DNA of 64,000 nucleotides from UBA830 sp002295635 (GTDB lineage: Bacteria; Pseudomonadota; Alphaproteobacteria; MPNO01; UBA830), in NCBI GenBank assembly GCA_002295635.1, contig DBHK01000016.1, positions 59,048-123,047 of the forward strand. Direction: 5' to 3'. The notes below the pieces were generated by a model. It did not search any database. It was not told where the DNA came from and worked only from the letters and a program-made list of their open reading frames with translations. The position numbers and the translations under genes were made by a program. Positions 53,350 to 63,048 of the stretch are shown piece by piece. How positions within the stretch are numbered: the stretch's first letter is position 1; the number at the start of each line of letters is the position of its first letter.

Positions 53350-54681
53350 TTAGCGATAGGCGATTAGGTCTGCTTCGTCAGTCAGAACGTAAACCGTCTC
53401 GCGAGCTACAATAGGAGGAATTAAAACGGGACCCAATATGTCGATACGGCCAAGAACTTCTCCGTGATAAGGCGATAACGACCAGATTTCCTCCCGTGAA
53501 TTTCCTATCAAGAGTCGATCGCCAGCAAGCACCGGTCCCGACCAGAGGATTGGATCCTCCTGTTCTTTCTCATCTTCAAACCGGGGAAGTTGGGAAATCC
53601 AACGGACTCGGCCACCCCGCCTTGTTAGGCATACGAGTTCGGCATCTCGGGTCAGTACATAAATGAAGTCTCCCGCAACCCATGCCCCGTTCCGGCCGCC
53701 TATTCTAACCTCCCAGAGCCGGGTCCCTGTACGCAGATCAACCGCAGCGGTCCGGTTACTATTACCAACTATATAAACAATTCCGCGATCTATTACCGGT
53801 CGCCCCCGGATGTGGGAAATAGCAGTCACAGCGTCGGAGCGCTGAAGTGCCGTAAGGGACTCGACCCAGACCTGCCGACCATTTTCCACGCGGAGTGCCG
53901 CAACCTCACCAGATGAATAGGGCACAACAACCACACCAGCGTCGACCGCCGGCGGCGCGGCGCCAACAAGTCCGGCAACCTCGGTTAATCCTGCGTGTGT
54001 CCAGAGTTCGCGACCATCCACCGCGGCCAAGGCGAACAGTTCGTTATTTGTTGTTACAACAAAAACACGACCAGCCCAAACGGTTGGCGCTGCCCGGAGC
54101 GGGGCATTTAAGCTCCTGCGCCAAATTTCGCGGCCTGTTTTCGCCTCCAACGCGATAATATCCGCAAACCCGGTAGTAGCGAAGAGCCGCCCGTCATCGA
54201 TAGCTAACCCACCTCCCAAGATCCCCTCGTTCTTGTCGTCTTTGGAGAGGTCAACCTGCCAGAGACGGTTTCCCGAATTAATGTCAATGGCAACTACTTC
54301 CGCTTGTGTATCGACTGTGTAAATTATATTTCCTGAGATTACGGGCTCTGCAAGTAGTTGAGCCTCATCATGGGTCCCTTTTCCAATATCGATACTCCAG
54401 AGTTTGGTAAGCGGACCCGATGCCGCGAGGTGGTGCATTGCGTGATTGGGGTAGCCCCCGGCCTGCGGCCAGTTTTCATTAACCACTGGTCTCGGAAGAA
54501 GAACATCCAGATCGCTGATTCTGGTATCTACCTCGATAATACTGCTGCCACGGAGAATATCGATACGTTCACCTTCGAGCCTTATCTCAGTTGTACCACC
54601 CAGCCAACCGCCGCAACCGCTGACAAGTATTGTCAGCGCAAGAAAGATGACGAACCTAACGATATGAGGACGCGGCATCAT
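53350..54681 (-). CDS. bamB: Outer membrane assembly lipoprotein BamB
   Basis: 443 residues. Lipoprotein signal with lipobox LVSGC (cleaved before Cys at about 23), then an eight-bladed PQQ-like beta propeller (repeats such as GNRLWQVDLSK, GREIWRRSLNAPLRAAP, GTRLWEVRIGGRNGAW). It is a periplasm-facing scaffold of the BAM complex for outer-membrane proteins. Upstream of der and downstream of a YfgM-like gene, a conserved arrangement. Confidence 0.9.
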   Translation of the reverse strand: MMPRPHIVRFVIFLALTILVSGCGGWLGGTTEIRLEGERIDILRGSSIIEVDTRISDLDVLLPRPVVNENWPQAGGYPNHAMHHLAASGPLTKLWSIDIGKGTHDEAQLLAEPVISGNIIYTVDTQAEVVAIDINSGNRLWQVDLSKDDKNEGILGGGLAIDDGRLFATTGFADIIALEAKTGREIWRRSLNAPLRAAPTVWAGRVFVVTTNNELFALAAVDGRELWTHAGLTEVAGLVGAAPPAVDAGVVVVPYSSGEVAALRVENGRQVWVESLTALQRSDAVTAISHIRGRPVIDRGIVYIVGNSNRTAAVDLRTGTRLWEVRIGGRNGAWVAGDFIYVLTRDAELVCLTRRGGRVRWISQLPRFEDEKEQEDPILWSGPVLAGDRLLIGNSREEIWSLSPYHGEVLGRIDILGPVLIPPIVARETVYVLTDEADLIAYR

Positions 54682-54696
54682 TAATATTCTACCCTG

Positions 54697-55350
54697 TTAG
54701 GATGCGCCCAGAATATTCAGCATTTGCGCCGCGCGCGTTCTTATACCCGTCGCCGCATCGGGGTCATCCACAATTGCCCTATAATGAGACCGAGCCATTT
54801 CGACGTTACCTTCTCTCTGGGCGGTGAGTGCTAGAATCTCAAGCGCCACATGACGATACGGCCTTCCCGCACTAGACATCGGTTGAATCTTTTCCCGGAT
54901 GGTTTGCCCACTGATGGAGGGGGCTTTCAGCGCCTGTAGGGCCGCCAACACAGTTGCTAGTCCGCGCATAGAGTTTGGTACCCCACCATCAACTGTGATG
55001 TTATCGTATATTTTTATCGCCTGTAGCGCATCTCCAGCTCTCGCCGCGATGGATGCTTGATTAAATCTCGCCAATATGCCGTAACCCGAGGTCGCATCCT
55101 CCGCTAATCTCGAAAAGGCCTCAGTGGCCTGTCCTGTTTTTCCTTCTAGAAGTAATTCTGAGGCAGACGCAAACCACCGTCCTTCAATGTAGCGCTGGCT
55201 TGTAGTATACTCTTTCCAAACCTGCCAGCCACCAACGCTTATGACGAGAGACGCCGCCGCGGCGATAATATACCAGCGATACTGGCGCCACAGCTTTTCG
55301 TAACGCTCTTGCTTAAGTTCTTCGTCGACTTCCCGAAAAATATCGCCCAC
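54697..55350 (-). CDS. YfgM-like TPR membrane protein
   Basis: About 217 residues from the GTG at 55350 (VGDIFREVDEELKQERYEKL, the usual N-terminus of the family); a TTG 15 bases upstream is possible. One transmembrane helix (WYIIAAAASLVISVGGWQVW) is followed by tetratricopeptide repeats. YfgM is an ancillary SecYEG subunit and periplasmic chaperone. 15 bp gap to bamB, same operon. Confidence 0.82.
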   Translation of the reverse strand: MGDIFREVDEELKQERYEKLWRQYRWYIIAAAASLVISVGGWQVWKEYTTSQRYIEGRWFASASELLLEGKTGQATEAFSRLAEDATSGYGILARFNQASIAARAGDALQAIKIYDNITVDGGVPNSMRGLATVLAALQALKAPSISGQTIREKIQPMSSAGRPYRHVALEILALTAQREGNVEMARSHYRAIVDDPDAATGIRTRAAQMLNILGAS

Positions 55351-55558
55351 TAGGCTGCCCCGCAAATCTGGGAAAAATGGAGGCTAAGATACCGGCCGGG
55401 CAAATTTCTGGCAAATCCGAAATTTTTTTGATCGATCCAGAATCATATACAACAAATACATTGGATCATCACTTATCACCCCATCCGACTGGACGAGCTA
55501 ATCCAAATGGGGATAATCGAGGTAGTGTGTAAAATCCAAAAGGATATCGCTTTCTCGT

Positions 55559-55906
55559 ATGTCTACCGTTGTCCGTCTAGCAGACTACAAAAACGCCACC
55601 AGGCGCACCCAAACTGATATCTGCTTTGATAAGAAAGAATTCGATCAGCTACTTTCTGTATATAGCCGTCGGGTGATGAGCGGCGACTGGAAAGATTATG
55701 CAATCCGCCACGATCCAACTATGGCTGCATTTATGATCTATCGAAACAATAGCCGCCAGCCGTCTTTCACGGTGGTTAAACGCAAGGCATCGGGAAGTAA
55801 ATTAGAATACCTCGTATATCACGGCCGCGAGCGCCTAAAACGGAGCTTATCTCTTGCCAATGCGCTGTCAGTTCTAAAGCCAAAAATAAAACTTGTTGGG
55901 AAGTAA
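55559..55906 (+). CDS. DUF2794 domain protein
   Basis: 115 residues, basic (pattern VVRLADYKNATR and FDKKEFDQLLSVYSRRVMSGDWKDY). DUF2794 occurs in alphaproteobacteria and has no known function. Separated by about 190 bp from the divergent yfgM gene. It is useful as a lineage marker. Confidence 0.82.
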   Translation: MSTVVRLADYKNATRRTQTDICFDKKEFDQLLSVYSRRVMSGDWKDYAIRHDPTMAAFMIYRNNSRQPSFTVVKRKASGSKLEYLVYHGRERLKRSLSLANALSVLKPKIKLVGK

Positions 55907-56276
55907 TTCGACGAGCCAAATACCCAAAACCGGCGCGCGAGTTCCGAATGAATGTGTTTTACTTGACGAAGAACATTGCCTGGCACTCGGCAAAAAGCTC
56001 AGTTTCCCTGTGGCTAGAGCTTTCGCGACAATGCCTGTACGATTCTGAAGAACCATGTCCTGCTCATGGCAGCATCCACGGCCCCGGCTGCGGTCATCTT
56101 AGCGGATACCATGGAAACGGAATCTGAGGTGCAGTTGAAGTTAATGTCAGCTGGTGTAGAAGGTAGCAAAAAAAAGAAAAAGAATATCTTTCTAACGATA
56201 AAATGACCGTGCTTGGACCCTTCTTTTGCGCCAGCTGTCGACTCGAAAGTCAAAAATTCCAGCCCCAACCTGGCCG
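55907..56276. other. Intergenic region after DUF2794
   Basis: 370 bp without a recognised gene. Two short readings (56014-56268 minus; 56067-56210 plus, the latter ending in a Lys-rich AGVEGSKKKKKNIFLTIK) have weak or no ribosome sites and no identifiable homology. Confidence 0.4.
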
Positions 56277-57002
56277 CTATTGCAGCACCAAGGTGTGTCC
56301 ACCTTCGCGGAGATGTTTGAAATACGGAATTCTTCTATTTTGCGACTGCGTAGGAGGCTCCTCTATTAAACTCTCGGCGTAGGCAAGAATGTTACGAGTT
56401 ACATTTGCAAGCTCAAACGCTCCAGTGTTAACAATCGGTATCCAATCAAGGTGTTCTAATTCCCCCGACCCCTGTAAGTTACCGACGACACACTCTGCAT
56501 TAATCAAGAAAAAACGGGCGTCGAAGCGCATTGGTCTAAAAACTGGTGTAATTGCACGCGCTATATATTCCAAACGGTGTAGCGCCGGTGCATATCCTTC
56601 GCCGAAGAAGCTCTCCCATCCCTTCGGAGAAGGTCTGTGAGGCAGCGGATCGGGTTCTCCGATAATTAGACCAGTTTCCTCGAATGTCTCCCGGATGGCT
56701 GCCACTGCAATAGATCGGCCTCTCCCTCTCGGAGCTGTGCGCGCTAGCTGTGCCGCGACAGCAGGATGCATTTCACTGGCAGAACGAATTCTTCCGTCTT
56801 GCCCATCAACCCTCCCCCCTGGAAAGACGTACCGGCGAGGCAGAAACTTATGGTCCGGATGGCGTTGCCCCATCAAAACCTCCACCCGACTTCTTTGCTT
56901 TCGCCAGATTATTATAGTAGCCGCATCCCATGGACGCACTGCTCTAGCACCTTGTTCACGGACCGGTTGTGGTGGAGGTGTATCGCTAGGGAGGATACTC
57001 AT
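56277..57002 (-). CDS. Nudix hydrolase, NUDT19-like long form
   Basis: 241 residues. The Nudix helix is split by an insertion: FPGGRVDGQDG near residue 60 and the R-E-x-x-E-E-x-G core AAIRETFEETGLI at about 103-115. The layout resembles Nudix proteins that hydrolyse CoA derivatives. Its ATG overlaps the stop of fni (ATGA), so the two are coupled. Confidence 0.83.
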   Translation of the reverse strand: MSILPSDTPPPQPVREQGARAVRPWDAATIIIWRKQRSRVEVLMGQRHPDHKFLPRRYVFPGGRVDGQDGRIRSASEMHPAVAAQLARTAPRGRGRSIAVAAIRETFEETGLIIGEPDPLPHRPSPKGWESFFGEGYAPALHRLEYIARAITPVFRPMRFDARFFLINAECVVGNLQGSGELEHLDWIPIVNTGAFELANVTRNILAYAESLIEEPPTQSQNRRIPYFKHLREGGHTLVLQ

Positions 57003-58042
57003 AGGTGGGTGCCATCAGCCGCCGCCCGAAGAACAGCTCGCCTAAGCGCCGATAGATTAGGGCTGCCTGTGCAAAACATTGCGATCTTCAATTCCTCTGC
57101 CACGCCCGACATCTGAGTTTCCACCGCATTGACGGTTTTTGTCGCCGCTCCCAAGGCAGGGGCTGCCATACCAACCAAATCGGCACCTAGACGGATCGCT
57201 TTAGCGACATCGACTCCGCTTCGGACACCTCCGGATGCGATCACTGGCGTATCAGGTAGAACGGCTCGAATATCGGACAACGCTTGGACGGTCGGTATAC
57301 CCCATCCAGAAAAACTATGCGCGACCTGTCGCATTTTTTCGTCGCCCTGCCGATGTGCTTCGACTTCGCTCCAACTCGTTCCTCCAGCTCCCGCAACGTC
57401 GACACCGGCAACTCCGATCCCGACAAGTCGACGAGCCAGATCTGCGGAAATACCATTACCAACTTCTTTGACTATGACAGGTACATCTAATGCCGGGACT
57501 AACTCCTCGATTTTACGGAAGACACCGGACCAATTCCGATCACCCTCTGCCTGCACTGCCTCCTGCAGCGGATTTAGATGTAGGAATAATGCGTCCGCTT
57601 CAATCATCGCAACCGCTTTTTGAGCATCATATACAGTAAACCCATAATTAAACTGAACAGCACCCAGATTAGCGAAAAGCAAAATATCGGGCGCAACGTT
57701 GCGTACACGGAAGGTATCAGCATACGCTGGGTTAACTATAGCGGCGCGCTGGGACCCCACCCCCATCGCGATCCCCAATTCCTGTGCGGCCTCTGCTAAA
57801 TGGCGGTTAATATCGAGGGCCACATCGGTGCCACCGGTCATGCTGGAGATAAGCAATGGTACTGCGAGCGATTTCCCGAATAAATTGCACCTTGTGTCTA
57901 CACTGTCGAGATCAAGTTCAGGCAGCGCGACATGTTCAAAAAAATATTTTTCGAACCCCGTGGCGACACCCTTGGCAACAACGTCTTCGGTTAAAACGGT
58001 ATCAATATGTGCCCGTTTCCGCTTCTCTATTCCAGATGTCAT
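56999..58042 (-). CDS. fni: Type 2 isopentenyl-diphosphate delta-isomerase
   Basis: 347 residues. FMN-dependent TIM barrel: RKRAHIDTVLTEDV at the N-terminus, LLISSMTGGTD, MGVGSQRAA, FLHLNPLQEAVQAEGDRNWSG, VIVKEVGNGIS, VDVAGAGGTSW and ASGGVRSGVDVAKAI. It interconverts IPP and DMAPP, and DMAPP also feeds prenyl-FMN synthesis by UbiX. Operon with a Nudix gene. Confidence 0.92.
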   Translation of the reverse strand: MTSGIEKRKRAHIDTVLTEDVVAKGVATGFEKYFFEHVALPELDLDSVDTRCNLFGKSLAVPLLISSMTGGTDVALDINRHLAEAAQELGIAMGVGSQRAAIVNPAYADTFRVRNVAPDILLFANLGAVQFNYGFTVYDAQKAVAMIEADALFLHLNPLQEAVQAEGDRNWSGVFRKIEELVPALDVPVIVKEVGNGISADLARRLVGIGVAGVDVAGAGGTSWSEVEAHRQGDEKMRQVAHSFSGWGIPTVQALSDIRAVLPDTPVIASGGVRSGVDVAKAIRLGADLVGMAAPALGAATKTVNAVETQMSGVAEELKIAMFCTGSPNLSALRRAVLRAAADGTHL

Positions 58043-58274
58043 TTCTTCGAACGGTTTTTGTTCCCGGCTCCAGCTTTACACCAACGAACCAACGACCCGT
58101 TCATTTAAATGCTAAGAGGATTGTTTCCACATTTCTTCTAAAAACGGGCCGTCCCGTAAAATGCGGTATAAAATTTCGCGGTTCGCTCGCGAATAAGAGT
58201 TGCCTCTTGGGAGCAAGCAGATTGTCCAGTTGACAGTGTGATGAACCAGAGCCCTACAATTTAGAATTGACTGC

Positions 58275-58484
58275 TCAAGCGACTTTGCGGCGAGGCTCAG
58301 GCTCACGATAAGCCATTTCAACGTGTTTCGGGCAGTAAGAATAACCTTCAAGGGTCTTTTCGCCACAGAAATGGAATTCCTTCGTTCCTGGCTCGCCAGA
58401 AGGCCACTGGCAAGTCCGAAAGGGCGACGGCCCATGATTGAATAATCTCGTGATATTGAGAATTTTTTGTTTTGTATTGCTCAT
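58275..58484 (-). CDS. Short GcrA-type protein lacking the helix-turn-helix domain
   Basis: 69 residues from the ATG at 58484. It matches only the C-terminal part of the cell-cycle regulator GcrA: FRTCQWPSGEPGTKEFHFCG then YSYCPKHVEMAYR, preserving Cys25, Cys40, Cys51 and His54 as a possible metal site. The N-terminal DNA-binding domain of full GcrA (about 170 residues) is absent. Such C-terminal-only paralogues probably bind the RNA polymerase sigma domain 2 as GcrA does (inference). Start and ribosome site are weak. It lies about 230 bp upstream of fni on the same strand. Confidence 0.7.
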   Translation of the reverse strand: MSNTKQKILNITRLFNHGPSPFRTCQWPSGEPGTKEFHFCGEKTLEGYSYCPKHVEMAYREPEPRRKVA

Positions 58485-58907
58485 GGCACTTACCCGATTC
58501 AGCAGATGTTTGCGCCGCACAATTTTTAGTGCGATGCAGCGAAATTTTCAAGCGAAATATAAATATATTGACTAAACCAAGACATTTTAGTCGAGATTTA
58601 ATCTCATATTATACACATAAAATTCGAAATTCAACTAAATTATGATATCACAATAAAAACCCGTTGATTTTAAAAGAAATAAGCTCTCCTTCCACGCTGA
58701 TTTTCAGATCGACACCCAATCAATGCTTAACAACGCCTGGGCCTTAAATCAACGGGAGCATTCTGCTAGAAAAATATTGGACACCGGTTACGATCACTCG
58801 AAGATTTAGTAATGCAAAGCCGGACCACGCACACGGTTGTTGGTAATTGGGTCGCAATTTATAGTCAGTTCCGTATTGAGTTTCATCGAATTAGGAGCGA
58901 TGACGCC
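58485..58907. other. AT-rich intergenic region
   Basis: About 420 bp, divergent between the GcrA-like gene and the glycosyltransferase. It presumably holds both promoters. No other structure was recognised. Confidence 0.4.
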
Positions 58908-60815
58908 ATGGAGTTGGCCCAATATCTACCTTCACCGGTGAACGTAATCCATTTAGCGCTCGCCATCTTCACCGTGGCTGGTCTTGCTGTGATAGGTGGA
59001 GCTCTCACAGGTCGTAAGCGCGACCCTTCATTCGATATTTTCTGCGGGTTTGGAGTGGTTACCGGCTTAATGACCGTTCTTGGTGTTCTGACAAATATCC
59101 CTTTTTCGTGGATGGCTATCAGTTTCTGGATAAGTGTCCCGCTTTCCCTTCTTTTAGTTTGGCGGCGCGACACATCGCCAAATGGTCAAAGTCTTCAGTT
59201 GGGTTTGATCGCCAAAATTTTGGTGCTCGCGCTGCCGATTCTAATATCGGTTAGCGCAATGCAAGCATCTCAGTGGGATGAATTCTCGCAGTGGCTATTC
59301 AACTCGCTTTACATTTGGAAATTCGATTCATTTCCCCAAGCAGGATTGCCAAGATCACCATCTGTTTTTCCAGCCTACCCCCACGGCAATCAGCTATTTA
59401 GCTACCTTGTATCATATGCCAGCGGTACATTCGTTGAGATGGGTGTCGCGTTCGCTAATATCCTATTATTGTTAGCCTTGGCGCCGGTTTATGTCAGTAT
59501 GATCGGTTTCGGCTGCGAGACATCCATAAATCAGACCAAAAGTTGGTTTGCCGCGGCGGTTGGCATCCTCGGGGTAACAATTCTCAGCACAACCTTCGTC
59601 CAAAAATTGGTCTTTACCGCCTACGCGGATACCGCGACAGGGGTGCTGATGGGGGTGCTTGGTATATTATTATGGCGCCTTCTGAATGATTTATCGGGAA
59701 AGTCTATACACGCACGCTCACTTGCTTGGCAGTTTGCGTTAGCCTCCATGTTTTTCATAAATATTAAGCAAACGAATTTGGTGCTGTTAGGTCTTATGTT
59801 GCTCGCTGGAATCGCAATAGCGCTCCGAGATAATGACATAAGTTTATTTAAATACCTCCGTTACCTCTTGGTCATGCTCGCGCCCCCTTTGATTGTGTAT
59901 TTTTCTTGGCGCTTTCACGTTTCTGAGAATCTCTCTGGCCGCGAATTTTCTCTAAAGTCAACTGACTTATGGCTGATTGAGGAGGCGTTTGTAATTCTCG
60001 CCCGAATGTTTCTGATTGCCTCCAAAAAGGGGGCATACTTCGGAATGATGTTTGCGATCTCAATCGCTGGCTTTTGGTGCTTCATTTCCGGTCGCGGTGG
60101 CAGCTATGGGCGCTTGCTGTTTATTTCGGGAGCTATATTTACCGGATACTGGTTATTTCTCTGGACGATGTATATCGCCGCGTTTACCGAATACGAAGGC
60201 ACACGGGCGGCAAGCTTCTGGCGCTACAATGTTCAACTCGGTTTGCTCGGTGCGCTGACGGCAGCAGTTACATTGGGAAAGTTATACAAGTCGTGGTTCT
60301 CGTCTCACCTCGTCGCTCGACCGTTCCTGAGACGTGGTTTGTCGACCCTTATAATCTTCGGAGTTTTTGTTGCGCCTCTGGCCTTTAATCATAAAATTCG
60401 CATTGATATTCGACCGCAAATTCAGCATATGCGTTTTGTTGGCAAAGAACTGGCGCGAGTTATACCCTCCGGTAGCACTCTGGCTGTTCTCGACCCAAGG
60501 GGGCAAGGGCTCGCAGATTTGATAATAAAGTACGAAGTTCTGAGTTTTTCGCGTTTTGCCACTCCACCAAAATTTGCTTCTTGGGTCGGCTCTGTCCCAT
60601 CCTCCCTGGAGAGCCTTAAAAGGCGCCTGAAGGAATTCAACGTCTCACATATTTGGGTTCATCAAAAAACAGACTGGTATGCCGCAGGTCTCGGCCTTAG
60701 AGGAATACGGGATGGCGGCTCCACCCTAATTTCTAAATCTGTCGACGGAACATGGCGTATTGAGAAGTTTTGGCCGTATCTTGGATATGCCGATCCATAT
60801 AGTCTACCGGACTAG
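58908..60815 (+). CDS. Multi-spanning GT-C type glycosyltransferase
   Basis: 635 residues from the ATG at 58908, preceded by AGGAG (58893-58897); a longer frame begins at 58812. About 11-13 helices. The first large periplasmic loop has QWDEFSQWLFNSLYIWK, the acidic D-E motif typical of GT-C enzymes that use polyprenyl-phosphate sugars. C-terminal soluble part (about 480-635). It probably glycosylates a lipid or protein at the outer face of the inner membrane. Its stop codon is shared (CTAG) with a convergent GT2 gene. Confidence 0.72.
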   Translation: MELAQYLPSPVNVIHLALAIFTVAGLAVIGGALTGRKRDPSFDIFCGFGVVTGLMTVLGVLTNIPFSWMAISFWISVPLSLLLVWRRDTSPNGQSLQLGLIAKILVLALPILISVSAMQASQWDEFSQWLFNSLYIWKFDSFPQAGLPRSPSVFPAYPHGNQLFSYLVSYASGTFVEMGVAFANILLLLALAPVYVSMIGFGCETSINQTKSWFAAAVGILGVTILSTTFVQKLVFTAYADTATGVLMGVLGILLWRLLNDLSGKSIHARSLAWQFALASMFFINIKQTNLVLLGLMLLAGIAIALRDNDISLFKYLRYLLVMLAPPLIVYFSWRFHVSENLSGREFSLKSTDLWLIEEAFVILARMFLIASKKGAYFGMMFAISIAGFWCFISGRGGSYGRLLFISGAIFTGYWLFLWTMYIAAFTEYEGTRAASFWRYNVQLGLLGALTAAVTLGKLYKSWFSSHLVARPFLRRGLSTLIIFGVFVAPLAFNHKIRIDIRPQIQHMRFVGKELARVIPSGSTLAVLDPRGQGLADLIIKYEVLSFSRFATPPKFASWVGSVPSSLESLKRRLKEFNVSHIWVHQKTDWYAAGLGLRGIRDGGSTLISKSVDGTWRIEKFWPYLGYADPYSLPD

Positions 60816-61798
60816 TCATCATATCTCGGGGCGGAACCGGCCATTAAAAATAGCATCCGTTTAATTTGTCGATTTCCACGCGCGACGCTATCTAATACAA
60901 TACCGGAGGTAAGACTTATAAACCCGAGAATTCCGAGCGCACTTGCTAATATTACTGTCGGAAGGCGGGGTACGAATCCCGTCTCGAGATAGTCGATCAG
61001 AATGGGCATAGCCAAGCCAATTGAGAAGACAAAGAATGCGACAGAGATGGTCGAGAAGAAAAACAACGGCCGGACATCCTTGAGCATCAATAACATTTTT
61101 AAGAGTATGCGCAGCCCATCCTTATAAGTCCGTAGTTTACTGTATCCGCCAGCTACTCGGTCATTATAAGGCAAGCTAATCTCACAAACCGGGATCCCAA
61201 GCTCTAACGCATGTACACACATCTCTGTTTCAATCTCAAAACCCTTGGCGGACACAGGAAACGTTTTTGCAAAACGACGTGAGAATACCCGGTAGCCAGA
61301 GAAAAGGTCTTTGAAGCCATGACCGAAGAAAGACATTAAAAGCCAATTAAACAACCGGTTGCCAAATTCATGCCCAGTGCGGGAAACCGCGCCGATACCC
61401 TGACGAGCACCCACCACCATATCGAATGATCCCTCTATCATTGTCCGGATCAATCGCGGCGCACTCGCTGCATCGTAGGTACCGTCTCCGTCTGCCATCA
61501 AATAAATATCCGCATCAACTTCACCGAGCATGCGTCTAACAACATGCCCTTTCCCACGCGCAGATTCTTTTCGAACGAGCGCACCCGCTTTAGAAGCGAT
61601 GTCGGCGGTATCATCAGTTGATGAATTATCGTAGACGAAAATCTCTGATTCCGGCAGCGCATTGCGAAAATCTTCGATAACTTGTGCAATGGCGGCCGCC
61701 TCGTTTAGACACGGTAGTAATATTGCAACTTTTTTCGTCAACAGCGGACTTGGCCGCGCGGGTGACTGATTTCCATTCCTCTCTTTTTCAAGCGACAT
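60812..61798 (-). CDS. GT2 family glycosyltransferase with C-terminal membrane helices (DPM1/GtrB-like)
   Basis: 328 residues. GT-A domain with LLPCLNEAAAIAQVIEDF, VYDNSSTDDT, the metal-binding DGDGTYDA and acceptor region FEIETEM; two or more helices follow at about 235-310. These enzymes make polyprenyl-phosphate sugars. It probably provides the donor for the convergent GT-C protein. The genes overlap by 4 bp at a palindromic CTAG that is a TAG stop on both strands. Confidence 0.87.
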   Translation of the reverse strand: MSLEKERNGNQSPARPSPLLTKKVAILLPCLNEAAAIAQVIEDFRNALPESEIFVYDNSSTDDTADIASKAGALVRKESARGKGHVVRRMLGEVDADIYLMADGDGTYDAASAPRLIRTMIEGSFDMVVGARQGIGAVSRTGHEFGNRLFNWLLMSFFGHGFKDLFSGYRVFSRRFAKTFPVSAKGFEIETEMCVHALELGIPVCEISLPYNDRVAGGYSKLRTYKDGLRILLKMLLMLKDVRPLFFFSTISVAFFVFSIGLAMPILIDYLETGFVPRLPTVILASALGILGFISLTSGIVLDSVARGNRQIKRMLFLMAGSAPRYDD

Positions 61799-62124
61799 CT
61801 GAGTTTGTGTCCCCGCCCATTTGTTATAAAAACGTAATAAGTTTTATAAATTTACTATTTTACCGCTTCAGGTATTAAGTACGAAGTAGGAGCTTTCGAA
61901 CAAGATTATTCTTGTTTTACCATTTGATTTTGAAAAATCTTGCAACCCTCCATCCAAGGTTCACAAACAGATGGCAAATTCGAAGGAATTATACCCCCCG
62001 AGCGAAGCTGATCACGTTCTGTTTGAGAAGCAAAATAGGATTTTTATTAGGTTATTAGCCAATTCTGCAGCGATAGTTCATCAAGGATTAGGGAACTCTC
62101 TGAGTCAAATTCTTTTACCGAAAA
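61799..62124. other. Intergenic region between GT2 and methyltransferase genes
   Basis: 326 bp, AT-rich. It contains a small hairpin at 61899-61916 and a 61-codon plus-strand reading at 61971-62156 (begins MANSKELYPPSEADHVLF) with no clear ribosome site that overlaps the methyltransferase 3' end. No confident gene. Confidence 0.4.
61899..61916. terminator. Weak hairpin, possible terminator
   Basis: AACAAGA (61899-61905), loop TTAT, TCTTGTT (61910-61916), followed by TTTAC. Downstream of the methyltransferase on the minus strand, it could stop transcription before the GT2 promoter. Confidence 0.35.
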
Positions 62125-62838
62125 TTAGTTTAACGCTCTTTTTGCATGAACAATAAGATTTTTTCCGAAAAGATACTTACAACCGAGGGCATCCACAATC
62201 CTCGAGATCGGGAACAACCATTTGTCATAAAAAACTAAGGATGGCACTGAAACGACTCCCTGATCTGAATTATAAGTAACCAATTTGAGAAATAAGGAAG
62301 CGAAATACCCTACTGAATCTGCATAGTGTGCCTCAACAACCTCTAAGCCGACCTTTTGGCATTTTTCCCGGATCTCGTCTATTTCATACCTTCGGTAATG
62401 ACCTACTCTTTCATCTAGATTTGTCCAGAGAGACTTCTTTGCTGGAAGATAGAGATAGATCATTCCATCCGCCCTTATTTTATTCTGCATAAGTTCTAAA
62501 ACAGACAAATCATCTTCGACGTGCTCTAAGACATTAGAAGAGAAAATTAAGTCGGCCTCGATTGGGATCTCTCTTAAAGAATCAACGTATTTAAAATCCC
62601 GTTCAGATAGAAAAGTTTTGTTAGTCGCGTCAATCTCTACACATAAAGGAATTATCTTATAATTTTCTCTAAATATCGACGCCAAGGTTCCAATACCTGC
62701 ACCGAAATCAATAACGTTTGCCGCCTCTGTCTTATATTTTAACGCTTGCTGTACAATAAACGCATTGTAATTTGTCATCACTTCTAGATTTAAAAGCTCT
62801 TCTATTCCACTATATTTCGTATTCTCAATATTCTGCAT
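62125..62838 (-). CDS. SAM-dependent methyltransferase (class I)
   Basis: 237 residues. Motif I VIDFGAGIGTLASIF (about 41-55), acidic strand 2 LCVEID and FSSNVLEHVEDDLSVLELM typical of small-molecule methyltransferases; RRYEIDEIREKCQKVGLEVVEAHYADSVGYFASLF is shared with methyltransferases in glycan/lipid clusters. Along with the neighbouring glycosyltransferases it may modify an envelope glycan or carrier. Base composition is AT-richer than upstream. Confidence 0.75.
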   Translation of the reverse strand: MQNIENTKYSGIEELLNLEVMTNYNAFIVQQALKYKTEAANVIDFGAGIGTLASIFRENYKIIPLCVEIDATNKTFLSERDFKYVDSLREIPIEADLIFSSNVLEHVEDDLSVLELMQNKIRADGMIYLYLPAKKSLWTNLDERVGHYRRYEIDEIREKCQKVGLEVVEAHYADSVGYFASLFLKLVTYNSDQGVVSVPSLVFYDKWLFPISRIVDALGCKYLFGKNLIVHAKRALN

Positions 62839-63048
62839 AGTATTACTGAATAAATAACTTCACTCCCACTCAATAGTAACTCAACTTAAATGCATAGTAT
62901 TATCAATTACTTAAACGCAGACAATAGTACGTGTGTAACTAATGTGTAAGTCGTCTCTGTGATGCACGCTTTTCTTACCTCTACGTTTCTATTACTTTTC
63001 AATAGTTTAAGCAATCTGTGGTTACACATTGTACAGCGTTAACCACAC

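Noticed and set aside
56014..56268. 84-codon minus-strand ORF with a Phe run
   Set aside because: The Phe run arises from an A-rich tract on the opposite strand; no ribosome site and no homology.
61971..62156. 61-codon plus-strand ORF
   Set aside because: Weak start context and it overlaps the 3' end of the methyltransferase; not reported as a gene.
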